Assembly: GCF_003346515.1 (NCBI RefSeq)
Contig: NZ_QQNA01000260.1
Coordinates: 1 to 37,288, forward strand
Length of the DNA: 37,288 nt
Direction of reading: 5' to 3'
Source: Streptomyces corynorhini
GTDB taxonomy: Bacteria; Actinomycetota; Actinomycetes; Streptomycetales; Streptomycetaceae
Below, one piece after another: positions 17,340 through 24,913 of the stretch. Within the stretch, counting starts at the first letter, position 1, and every line of letters starts with the position of its first letter. Position numbers and translations under genes: made by a program. Under the pieces are notes generated by a model. That model saw only the letters and a list, made by a program, of their open reading frames with translations, had not been told where the DNA came from and searched no databases.

Positions 17340-20300
17340 CGCGCCTCCCGCGCCGCGGCGGACTCGGATCGGCGTTCATCCGGCGCCCGGACAGGGGCCG
17401 GTGGCCCGGCGGTGGGCACGCCGCTCAGCTCGGTGCCGATCAGCGCGGCCACCCGGAGCACCTCGGCGGACTCCAGCATCTCCCAGTGGTCGCACCGCGC
17501 GTGCTCCACCAGGAAGCCGCCCTCGGCACGGCCGCGCCAGAACTCCTCCACGTCGTCGGGGAACGCGTCGTCGTCCGCACCACCGGCCTCGGCCCGCACC
17601 AGGACCAGCCTGGCCGGTGTCGACGGCACCGCATAGCCCCGTACGGTCATGCGGTTGTGGTTGTAGACGCGGAAGTACTGCTCCACCTGCCGGTCCTCGA
17701 TGCCGGGGTACATCCCGTTGAACTTGACCAGTTTGTCGCGGAATTCGGCCATCTCCACGGGCGCGGTGTGCGCGAGCGCGGCTGCCGTGTCGTCGGTCGC
17801 CCGGGTGTCCAGCAGGACGACGCTCACCCCGGTGTGCCCCGCCAGCGCCAGCCGACGGCCCATCTCGTGGGCGACGAGACCGCCGTACGACAGACCGGTG
17901 ATGACCAACGGCCCCTCGGAGAGGGGTTCGATGAGCCGCAGATAGGACTCGGCCATCGCCTCGACCGTCGGCAGCAGCGCCTCACCGGGATTGATCCCGG
18001 GGGACTGGACGCCGTACACGCCGTAATGCTCGGGCAGGGCCTTGGCCAGGGACAGATAACAGAACGCGGTGCCGCCCGCCGGATGCACGCAGACCACCCG
18101 GCCACGTCCGTCGCCCGCCCGGAACTCGACCAGATTGCTCGGCGGCCGGTCAGGGGCGCCCTCGCGCAGCCGACCGCCGAGCGCCTCTATGGTGGGGTGC
18201 AGCATGAGTTCCCGGATCGAGAGGGTCTCGCCGAACTCCTCGTGGATCGAGTGCGTGAGCTTGATGGCGGAGATCGAGGTGCCTCCGATGTCGAAGAAGC
18301 TGTCGCGGATCCCGATGTCGGTGTGGACCAGCAGCCGTTGCCATAGGTGATAGAGCGTCAGTTCTATGTGATCGCGCGGACTGGCCTGGTTGACCTGCGC
18401 GGGGCCGCCCGCGCGTGCGCGTTCCAGCACCGCCGCCCGGTCGAGCTTGCCGTTGGGGGTCTGCGGGAGCCGCTCCAGCTCGACGAAGAGCGCCGGGAGC
18501 ATGTAGTCGGGCAGCCGCCGCGACAGCGCGGCACGCCACTCGCCCGGCGGACGCGGCGCCAGGCCCTCCCCGCCGACGGCGGCGATCAGCCGCGGTTCAC
18601 CGGCCGCGTCGCGATCGGTGAGCACAGCCGCCTCCCGCACCCCGGGCAGCGCCAGCAGCGCCGCCTCGACCTCACCGAACTCGATCCGGAATCCGCGCAG
18701 TTTGACCTGGTCGTCGCGGCGCCCGGCGAACTCGGCCTGGCCGTCGGGCAGCCGCCGCGCCAGGTCGCCGGTCCGGTACATCCGCGCGCCGGGTACGAAG
18801 GGATCGGGTACGAACCGCTCTGCGGTCAGGTCCGGCCGGTTCAGATAGCCGCGGGCCAGGCTCGCCCCGCCGATGTAGACCTCGCCGGTCACCCCGGGCG
18901 GTACCGGTGCCAGCCGCTCGTCGAGCAGATAGAGACGGGTGTTGTCCAGCGGCCTGCCGATGGGGCACTGCCGCTCCACGGGGCCCGGATCGGTGTAGGC
19001 GGTGCTGTAGAGCGTGGTCTCGGTCGGCCCGTAGCCATAGCAGACGCGCAGGTCGGGCAGGATCTGACGCATCCGGTACAGCGCCTTCTCCGGCAGCGGC
19101 TCGACCCCGGTCAGCAGCTGGCGCAGGGCCAGCCCCTTCAGCCGGATCTCGGGCTCCTCGTCGATCCACTTCACATAGGAAGGCGGCAGGAACGCCTGGA
19201 CGACGCGGTGTTCGCGCATCCACTCCAGCAGGGCCCGCGGGTCGCCGCGCAACTCGTCGGGGACCGGGTGCAGTACGGCGCCCGTGGTGAGCGGCAGCAG
19301 GATCTCGTGTACCGAGGCGTCGAAGCCGATGCCCGACCAGGCCGAAGTCGCCTCGCCCGGCGTGCCCCCGAACCGGGCCAGCCAGGTGTCGAACAGGTTG
19401 AGGACATTGCCGTGGGTCACCACCACGCCCTTGGGGCGGCCGGTGGAGCCCGAGGTGTGGATGACATAGGCCGGATGCGCGGGACGGACGGCGACGCCGG
19501 GCGCGTCTTCACGCGTCCCCTCCGACTCGACGGCGGCGAAGGACAGCCAGTCGCCGGGAGGTTCCGCGACCCCGGCTTCGGCACTGGCCGCGGCATCGGC
19601 ATCGGCATTGGCATTGGCTGCGGCTTCGGCACTGACACGGGCATCGGCACTGACACCGGTACCGACATCGATGCCGGTGTGAGTGCCGGTGCCGGTGCCG
19701 GTGTCGGTGTCGGTACGCACCAGGCCCCGCGCGGACACGGCGCTCAGGACCAGCGCCGGCGCCGCGTCCTCGACCATGGCCGCCAGCCGGGCGACCGGCT
19801 GGGCCGGGTCGAGCGGCAGATACGCGCCGCCCGCCTTGAGGATCCCGAGGACGCCCACGACCAGTTCCGCCGTCCGGCCCGTGTGCAGCCCGACCACCAC
19901 CTCGGGGCCCACGCCCCGGGCGATCAGGGCGTGCGCCAGCCGGTTGGCCCGCCGTTCCAGCGTCGCGTAGTCCAGCCGCTCTCCCGCGAGTACGAGAGCG
20001 GTCCCGTCCGGCCTGGCCCGTACCCACGCCTCGAATCGCTCGACCAGCCCGCCGGACCCGGACGGCGCGAGCGCCCGCGTCCCGTCGGTGGCGTCCCAGT
20101 CGGCGAGCAGCTCGGCGCGCTCCCGCGCGTCCATCAGCGCGAGGTCCGCGACCTCCCGGTCCGGGTGTTCCGCGAGCTGGGCCAGCACGTGGCGCAGATA
20201 GGCGGCGTAGCGTTCGACCGTCTCCCGGTCGAACAGGGCGGTGGCGTAGTCCAGATGGCCGACCACGCGGCCGTCCTCCTCGGCCATCGACAGCGCCAGA

Positions 20301-21481
20301 TCGAATCGGGCCGGTGCGAACGGGATGTCCAGCGGCGCCGCCTCGATCCCCGGCAGGTCCAGCATGTCCTTGCGCGAGGGGACCCAGGCGAGCATCGTCT
20401 GGAACAGCGGGTTGTGGGCGACGCTGCGCGCCGGATTGACCAGCTCCACCACCCGCTCGAACGGCAGGTCCTGGTGGTCCAGAGCCTCGCGCACCACGCC
20501 GCGCACCCGCTTCAGCAGCTCCGACCCCGTCGGTGATCCCGACAGATCGGTGCGCAGCGCGAGCGAGTTGACGAAAAATCCGATGAGCCCCGAGAGATCG
20601 CCGCCCCGGCGGTTCGCGGTGGGCGTGCCCACGACGATGTCACGCCGGTCCGTCAGCCGGGACAGCACGATGGACCAGCCCGTCAGGACGGCGACGAACA
20701 GTGTGCCGCCGTGCCGCCGGGCCAGGGACCGCAGGGCGGAGGTGAGTTCCCCGTCCAGAGTGATCCGCACCCGGCCGCCGCTGTAGTCCTGCTCGGGTGG
20801 GCGCGGCCGGTCGGTCGGCAGCTCCAGCAGGGGCGGTACGCCGGTCAGCCGCTCCTGCCAGTAAGCGCTCTGCGCGGCGTGCTCCGCGCCCGACGCCCGG
20901 AGGTCCTGCCGCCGGGCGTAGTCCGCGTACTGGAGCGGCAGCGGCGGCAACGGGTCGCTCTCGCCGCGCAGCAAGGCGGTGTAGAGCAGGCCGAGTTCGC
21001 GCATCATCACGTTCATGGACCAGCCGTCGAACACGGTGTGGTGCAGCGTCAGCAGCAGAACGTGACGGTCCGCCGCCAGGGTGATCAGCCGACCGCGCCC
21101 GAGCGGCCCCCGGCTCAGGTCGAACGGCGCCTCGGCCTCCTCGCGCCGCAGGGCGGCGAGCCGATCCTCGGCGTCGGGACAGCCGGTGAGATCGTCCGCG
21201 GCCAGGGCGTAGCCGGTGTCCGGCGGATCGATCCGCTGGTGCACGGCGCCGCCGTGCGGGACCAGCCGGGTGCGCAGCACCTCGTGCCGGGCGACCAGCG
21301 AGTCGAGCGCGCGGGCCAGCGCGGCGCGGTCCAGCGGGCCGCGCAGGCTGTAGGCGATCGCTTCGTTGTACGCCTCGTTCGCGCCTCGCATCTGCGCGAG
21401 GAACCACAGCCGCCGCTGGGCGGAGGAGAGGGCGGGCGGCTGCTCGGAGGTCGCATGACGGACGGACTGGTTCGCGGGCAA
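17336..21481 (-). CDS. NRPS with C-A-T-TE architecture
   Basis: 1381-residue single-module synthetase. C domain about 15-450 (HHTVFDG near 148); A domain about 470-1010 (HTSGSTGRPKG near 677, GYGPTETT, YRTGDLARR); carrier domain near 1067 (FFDIGGTSIS, canonical Ser); type-I thioesterase about 1105-1350 (GLSYGG Ser near 1198, CDHWE His near 1332). By GrsA alignment the pocket reads about D-A-H-S-L-G-G-L. Asp235 indicates an alpha-amino acid, but the side chain is not a standard code I can assign. The start is TTG (21479-21481) with GGAGGGG about ten bases upstream; no ATG or GTG fits the frame. It overlaps the NRPS-PKS start by 4 nt. Having its own TE suggests it offloads or transfers a separate aminoacyl unit rather than simply feeding the hybrid line. 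Confidence 0.93.
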   Translation of the reverse strand: MPANQSVRHATSEQPPALSSAQRRLWFLAQMRGANEAYNEAIAYSLRGPLDRAALARALDSLVARHEVLRTRLVPHGGAVHQRIDPPDTGYALAADDLTGCPDAEDRLAALRREEAEAPFDLSRGPLGRGRLITLAADRHVLLLTLHHTVFDGWSMNVMMRELGLLYTALLRGESDPLPPLPLQYADYARRQDLRASGAEHAAQSAYWQERLTGVPPLLELPTDRPRPPEQDYSGGRVRITLDGELTSALRSLARRHGGTLFVAVLTGWSIVLSRLTDRRDIVVGTPTANRRGGDLSGLIGFFVNSLALRTDLSGSPTGSELLKRVRGVVREALDHQDLPFERVVELVNPARSVAHNPLFQTMLAWVPSRKDMLDLPGIEAAPLDIPFAPARFDLALSMAEEDGRVVGHLDYATALFDRETVERYAAYLRHVLAQLAEHPDREVADLALMDARERAELLADWDATDGTRALAPSGSGGLVERFEAWVRARPDGTALVLAGERLDYATLERRANRLAHALIARGVGPEVVVGLHTGRTAELVVGVLGILKAGGAYLPLDPAQPVARLAAMVEDAAPALVLSAVSARGLVRTDTDTGTGTGTHTGIDVGTGVSADARVSAEAAANANADADAAASAEAGVAEPPGDWLSFAAVESEGTREDAPGVAVRPAHPAYVIHTSGSTGRPKGVVVTHGNVLNLFDTWLARFGGTPGEATSAWSGIGFDASVHEILLPLTTGAVLHPVPDELRGDPRALLEWMREHRVVQAFLPPSYVKWIDEEPEIRLKGLALRQLLTGVEPLPEKALYRMRQILPDLRVCYGYGPTETTLYSTAYTDPGPVERQCPIGRPLDNTRLYLLDERLAPVPPGVTGEVYIGGASLARGYLNRPDLTAERFVPDPFVPGARMYRTGDLARRLPDGQAEFAGRRDDQVKLRGFRIEFGEVEAALLALPGVREAAVLTDRDAAGEPRLIAAVGGEGLAPRPPGEWRAALSRRLPDYMLPALFVELERLPQTPNGKLDRAAVLERARAGGPAQVNQASPRDHIELTLYHLWQRLLVHTDIGIRDSFFDIGGTSISAIKLTHSIHEEFGETLSIRELMLHPTIEALGGRLREGAPDRPPSNLVEFRAGDGRGRVVCVHPAGGTAFCYLSLAKALPEHYGVYGVQSPGINPGEALLPTVEAMAESYLRLIEPLSEGPLVITGLSYGGLVAHEMGRRLALAGHTGVSVVLLDTRATDDTAAALAHTAPVEMAEFRDKLVKFNGMYPGIEDRQVEQYFRVYNHNRMTVRGYAVPSTPARLVLVRAEAGGADDDAFPDDVEEFWRGRAEGGFLVEHARCDHWEMLESAEVLRVAALIGTELSGVPTAGPPAPVRAPDERRSESAAAREAR
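19556..19735. repeat. 6-bp simple-sequence tract inside the NRPS A domain
   Basis: Runs of hexanucleotides such as GGCATC/GGCATT and GGTGCC/GGTGTC encode about 55 residues of alternating Thr-Asp, Gly-Thr and Asn-Ala-Asp-Ala. The tract sits between core motifs A2 (YLPLDPAQP) and A3 (HTSGSTG), where other A domains have a short loop. The frame is kept throughout. Confidence 0.88.
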
Positions 21482-21611
21482 AGCGGGCCTTTCCCCTCCG
21501 CGGGAGGTTTATCCGCAGGGGTGACTGATATTTTTCTGCCCAAATGGCCGAGCGGGATGGAACGCGTAACCCGACCCCGGGCCGCCGCGCTGTCGGGTGG
21601 TCTACACCGCG

Positions 21612-21641
21612 ATGATCGATCAGGGTCTCGGAGTGTGTCAA
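21612..21641 (-). promoter_or_regulatory. Candidate promoter for the NRPS genes
   Basis: On the minus strand TTGACA (complement of 21636-21641) is followed after 18 bp by GATCAT (complement of 21612-21617). A perfect TGATCGATCA palindrome (21613-21622) overlaps the -10 and could be an operator. It lies about 130 bp upstream of the TTG start. This is consensus matching only. Confidence 0.35.
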
Positions 21642-21755
21642 TGGCTATCGGTTCTCGCTCTGGCCAAGTCTCCGGGGCCGCGCCGCGGTTCTCCTACCAG
21701 TACGTTCCGCAACGTTTCGCGCGTAGCCGTTCAAGTGAATCCGATCCCGACATTT

Positions 21756-21790
21756 CCGGTGCGGTGCGGTGCGGTGCGGTGCGGTGCGGA
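21756..21790. repeat. GCGGT pentanucleotide tract
   Basis: Five exact GCGGT units run from 21761 to 21785, flanked by one degenerate unit on each side (CCGGT and GCGGA). It is non-coding, between the mbtH-like gene and the NRPS. Confidence 0.85.
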
Positions 21791-22028
21791 GTGGAAATAC
21801 GTACCGAAAGCACGCCGAACAGCGGGAAACAAAAGAGAGACCGAGTGTGCCCCTGGATATCCGGGCCGAGACGGGCGAAAAGCGGTCGGCGGTTTACCGG
21901 CCGGGGGCGGGGGCGGCATTGATCGCGCTCCACGGCTCTCTGCGGCTCTCTATGGCTCTACGGCGCTCTACGGCTCTACGGCGCGAGCGGGCGCTGAGCC
22001 GCCCCCGGAAGGTGTACCCGAGGGCGGA

Positions 22029-22241
22029 TCAGCGCTCGGACGTGGCCTCGGCGAGGCTCCTGGGCCGCATGTCCGTCCAGTGCGCGGTGATGTGATCGAG
22101 ACACTCCTGACGGCTCGCGGCCGGGAGCGCCACCGTCCAGCCCGCGGGCACGTCGGAGAAGGCGGGCCACAGGGAGTACTGCGCCTCGTCGTTGACGACG
22201 ACGAGATAGCGCCCGTCGGGGGTGTCGAAGGGGTTGCTCAT
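22029..22241 (-). CDS. MbtH-like NRPS accessory protein
   Basis: 70-residue cytoplasmic protein that binds A domains and supports their folding and adenylation activity. The signature is clear: NDEAQYSLWP, then P-A-G-W about seven residues later, and a C-terminal HWTDMRPRSL block with the conserved Trp. Length is typical. ATG at 22239-22241 follows a CGGAG. It is the most upstream gene of the cluster, in the same direction as the NRPS but 547 nt away, so it may be expressed from its own promoter. Its partner A domains are presumably those of the two downstream synthetases. Confidence 0.95.
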   Translation of the reverse strand: MSNPFDTPDGRYLVVVNDEAQYSLWPAFSDVPAGWTVALPAASRQECLDHITAHWTDMRPRSLAEATSER

Positions 22242-22317
22242 CGCTCAGCTCCGTGGTGAGAGGGAGTTACGAGGTGACGTGGTGACCGGGGCCCGCCGCT
22301 GCCGCCGGTCATGATAC

Positions 22318-22342
22318 GTCCGGGCCGTCGGCCGCCCGGACG
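22318..22342. promoter_or_regulatory. 9-bp inverted repeat in a divergent promoter region
   Basis: CGTCCGGGC (22318-22326) and GCCCGGACG (22334-22342) are perfect arms around an 8-nt spacer. It lies 77 bp upstream of the mbtH-like gene in the 305-bp spacer that separates it from the divergent reductase gene. The function, operator or hairpin, is not determined. Confidence 0.4.
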
Positions 22343-22403
22343 CGCCGTGCGGTGCGATCACCTCGTGCCCCCGGCGGCTCGCCTCGGGGCGCCGCCTGTT
22401 CAC

Positions 22404-22416
22404 CTCGTGTCACGAG
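22404..22416. promoter_or_regulatory. CTCGTG-T-CACGAG palindrome, candidate operator
   Basis: A perfect 6+1+6 palindrome with partly symmetric flanks, in the spacer between the divergent mbtH-like and reductase genes. It has the size and symmetry of a dimeric regulator site. No regulator is assigned. Confidence 0.4.
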
Positions 22417-22546
22417 TGGTTTCCCGCGTGATCGCGGAGGCGCCCGTGACAGTTCGTCGGCGGACCGCGACCATGGGCACCGGACGTGACCTTGGCGGAG
22501 CGCCGTCCGGAACCGGGCGGCGGGCATCGACAGGAGGAGACGGGAC

Positions 22547-23758
22547 ATGCGCGAGAGCATCGTCGTCGTGGGCGGTGGGGCGGCGGGGGCAGGAGCGGCC
22601 GAGTCCCTGCGCCGTGAGGGGTTCACCGGACGGCTGACCCTGGTGGGGGAGGAGCCGGGCCTGCCCTACGACCGGCCCCCGCTGTCGAAGCAGGTCCTCT
22701 CCGGAGCCTGGTCGCCGGAGCGGACCGTACTGCGTGAGCGGGACCACTACGACGGACTCGGCGTCACCCTGCTCCCGGCGCGCGCCACCGGCCTCGACGT
22801 CACGGACCACCGGCTGCGCCTCGAAGACGGCACGGCGCTGGAGTACGACGGTCTGGTGATCGCCACCGGCGTCACCCCGCGGCGGCTGCCCTTCGGGCAC
22901 GAACTGGCGGGCGTCCATGTGCTGCGCACCGTTGACGACGCGACCGCGCTCGGCGGCTCGCTGGCGGACGCCCGCCGGCTGGTGGTGATCGGAGCGGGCT
23001 TCCTGGGCACCGAAGTCGCCGCGGTGGCCGCGCAGCTCGGACTGGCCGTCACCCTGGTCGATCCGCTGCCCCTGCCGATGGCCCGTCAGCTCGGCGGCGC
23101 CGTCGCCGAACGGCTCTGCGCCCTGCACCGGGAGCGCGGCGTCACCCTGCTCGCCGGGACCTCGGTCGGCGGGTTCACGGAGTCGGGCGGCCGGGTCGAC
23201 GGAGTGCGGCTCGCGGACGGCACCCTGCTGGAGACCGATCTGGTCCTCGTCGCCATCGGCTCCGTGCCCGCCGTGGACTGGCTGCGCGGCTCCGGCCTCG
23301 CGCTGGACAACGGGGTGAACTGCGACGCCTACTGCCGTGCCGCGCCCGACGTCTACGCCGCCGGGGACGTCGCGAGCTGGCCGAACGCCCGCTACGGCAG
23401 GCGGATGCGGCTGGAGCACCGGACGAACGCGGGCGAGCAGAGCGTGGCGGCGGCCCGCAACCTGCTGCACGGCGACATCGAGCCGTTCACCCCGCTGCCC
23501 TACTTCTGGTCGGACCAGTTCGATGTGAAGATCCAGGCCCACGGTCTGCTCTCCGAGGACGCCGACGTGGAGATCATCGACGGCGAGAAGGGGCCGGGCT
23601 TCGTGGCGCTCTACCGGACCGACGGCCGCACCGTGGGCGCGCTCGGCTGGAACGCTTTCCGCCAACTGCGCCCGTACCGGCAGGAGTTGGCGAATCAGCC
23701 GGTCCCGGCCGACGGTCCCGTCCCGGTCGGCGAGCCGGACCCGGCGCCCGCTGTCTGA
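22547..23758 (+). CDS. FAD-dependent ferredoxin/rubredoxin-type NAD(P)H reductase
   Basis: 403-residue flavoprotein of the ferredoxin-reductase family that passes electrons from NAD(P)H to small redox carriers for oxygenases or cytochromes P450. The N-terminal FAD site is VVVGGGAAGAGAAESLR, followed by PYDRPPLSK, which is typical of this family. A second dinucleotide site VVIGAGFLGTEVAAVAAQLG starts near residue 147, and the FAD ribityl motif VYAAGDVA lies near 268. ATG follows CAGGAGGAG at ideal spacing. The last 64 nt overlap the 3' end of the convergent regulator gene. No P450 or ferredoxin gene is adjacent, so a role in the peptide cluster is unproven. Confidence 0.9.
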   Translation: MRESIVVVGGGAAGAGAAESLRREGFTGRLTLVGEEPGLPYDRPPLSKQVLSGAWSPERTVLRERDHYDGLGVTLLPARATGLDVTDHRLRLEDGTALEYDGLVIATGVTPRRLPFGHELAGVHVLRTVDDATALGGSLADARRLVVIGAGFLGTEVAAVAAQLGLAVTLVDPLPLPMARQLGGAVAERLCALHRERGVTLLAGTSVGGFTESGGRVDGVRLADGTLLETDLVLVAIGSVPAVDWLRGSGLALDNGVNCDAYCRAAPDVYAAGDVASWPNARYGRRMRLEHRTNAGEQSVAAARNLLHGDIEPFTPLPYFWSDQFDVKIQAHGLLSEDADVEIIDGEKGPGFVALYRTDGRTVGALGWNAFRQLRPYRQELANQPVPADGPVPVGEPDPAPAV

Positions 23759-24258
23759 GCGTCCGGCCGGGCGGGCGCCGAGGCCACGGGCGCCGCCCGG
23801 CCCACCGCCTCGACCAGGGGCAGCAGCCGGTGCGCCACGCGCTCGCGCAGCGCCATCTCCGTGCGGGTACGGACCACGCCGGGCAGCCGGATCAGCCGCT
23901 GGACCACGTCCTCCAGATGTCCGTTGTCCCGTGCCACGACCCGGGTGAGCAGGTCGCCCGCGCCGGTGATCGAGAACGCCTCGATGATCTCGGGGACCTC
24001 GGCGAGCGCGTCCCCCACCTCGTCCAGATGTCCCTGCGTGACCTCGATGTGGACGAAGGCGAGTACGGGGTGGCCGAGCGCGGCGGGGGAGAGGTACGGC
24101 CCGGTGCCGGTGATCACACCCGTACGCTCCAGCCGGTCGAGCCGGGCCTGCAACGTGCCCCGGGCGATCCCGAGCAGGCGCGCGTACTCCCGCACCGAGG
24201 TACGGGGCCGCTCGATGAGCAGCCGCAGGATCCGGGTGTCGAGCGCGTCCACTGCCAT
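23695..24258 (-). CDS. Lrp/AsnC-family transcriptional regulator
   Basis: About 187-residue regulator. The N-terminus has the Lrp helix-turn-helix (DALDTRILRLLIERPRTSV, then LGIARGTLQARLDRLERTG). An alpha/beta RAM ligand-binding domain follows (HIEVTQG, GAGDLLTRVVARDNG, VQRLIRLPGVVRTRTEMAL). ATG at 24256-24258 is placed at the first HTH residues; the ribosome binding site is weak. The last 30-35 residues are Pro/Gly/Ala/Ser-rich, run antisense to the reductase gene and are probably disordered. It faces the MmcQ/YjbR gene across a 167-bp spacer containing a perfect 17-bp inverted repeat. The ligand is unknown, most likely an amino acid. Confidence 0.88.
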   Translation of the reverse strand: MAVDALDTRILRLLIERPRTSVREYARLLGIARGTLQARLDRLERTGVITGTGPYLSPAALGHPVLAFVHIEVTQGHLDEVGDALAEVPEIIEAFSITGAGDLLTRVVARDNGHLEDVVQRLIRLPGVVRTRTEMALRERVAHRLLPLVEAVGRAAPVASAPARPDAQTAGAGSGSPTGTGPSAGTG

Positions 24259-24318
24259 GGGTCTGCCGGGGCCTTCCGCCGTCCGTCCGTACGCGGGCTT
24301 CACTGTACCGAGGGCTCT

Positions 24319-24363
24319 GTGCCGATGGCCCGGTCCGAGGCCGTTCGACCGGGCCATCGGCAC
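24319..24363. promoter_or_regulatory. 17-bp perfect inverted repeat, probable operator of the Lrp/AsnC regulator
   Basis: GTGCCGATGGCCCGGTC (24319-24335) and its exact reverse complement (24347-24363) are separated by 11 nt. They lie between the divergent regulator and MmcQ/YjbR genes, about 60 bp from each start. Both arms contain the GCCGATGG/CCATCGGC core expected of a dyad bound by an Lrp-type oligomer. It could also fold as a hairpin in RNA, but its position between two divergent starts favours an operator. Confidence 0.7.
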
Positions 24364-24425
24364 TCCAATGCCGTCTGCGCCCGGCCGCCGTCCGCTCCGG
24401 GCCGGGCGGCGCTACCCTGGCGCCC

Positions 24426-24788
24426 GTGATCGATGCCGATGATGTCCGCCGTATCGCGCTCTCTCTCCCGGAGACCTTGGAGAAGGAGGCGTGGCACATG
24501 CCCACGTTCCGCGTCGCGGGGAAGATGTTCGTGACGGTGCCCGACGACCGGACGTCGTTCGCCGTGCGCTGTCCCCGGCACGAGCGGGCCGAGCTGATCG
24601 CGGCCGAACCGGAGAAGTTCTGGGTGCCGCCGCACGAGGCGAGTTCCGCGTGGGTACGGGTGCGGCTCGGCGCCCTGGAGGATCTGGACGAACTGCGCGA
24701 CATCGTCGTGGACTCCTGGCGGCAGGCGGCGCCTGACCGTCTCGTGGAGGCGCACACCGAGGCGCGGGACCACCCCGGGCGCGGCTGA
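24426..24788 (+). CDS. MmcQ/YjbR family protein
   Basis: 120-residue small protein of the MmcQ/YjbR (CyaY-like fold) family. Visible family features are the N-terminal ALSLPET followed by KEAWHMPTFRVAGKMF, the middle VRCPRHERAEL, and the C-terminal W-rich block ending VDSWRQAAP. The molecular function of the family is poorly defined; a DNA-binding role is often annotated. The GTG start at 24426 has no strong ribosome binding site, and the next in-frame candidates would delete conserved residues. It is transcribed divergently from the Lrp/AsnC regulator and may be its direct target. Confidence 0.85.
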   Translation: MIDADDVRRIALSLPETLEKEAWHMPTFRVAGKMFVTVPDDRTSFAVRCPRHERAELIAAEPEKFWVPPHEASSAWVRVRLGALEDLDELRDIVVDSWRQAAPDRLVEAHTEARDHPGRG

Positions 24789-24913
24789 GAAGGGCGACCT
24801 GCCTCGAAGAAGCCACCTGCCTCGACGGGGCCACCTGCCTCGGCGGCCCATCCGCTTCGACGGTGCCGCCTGCCTCGGCGTGGCTCCGGGGCCCGGTCGG
24901 GGCGGGGCCGTGG

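Larger units (their letters stand above)
21482..22028. other. 547-bp leader region between mbtH-like gene and NRPS
   Basis: No gene is supported; the short frames here have unnatural composition. The region holds a candidate minus-strand promoter (21612-21641), a GCGGT pentanucleotide tract, a CTCTACGG-type repeat at about 21938-21986, and an A/T-richer patch at 21507-21541 just upstream of the NRPS ribosome binding site. The gap suggests the NRPS may have its own promoter or a regulated leader. Confidence 0.5.

Noticed and set aside
19556..19735. Possible frameshift or assembly error in the NRPS A domain
   Set aside because: The repeat keeps the frame on both sides and core motifs A2 and A3 are intact, so it is treated as a real in-frame insertion.
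22400..24757. 785-aa minus-strand open frame spanning the reductase, regulator and MmcQ genes
   Set aside because: It is a GC-bias shadow: the sequence is Arg/Ala/Pro/Gly-rich without family features, and it conflicts with three well-supported genes.
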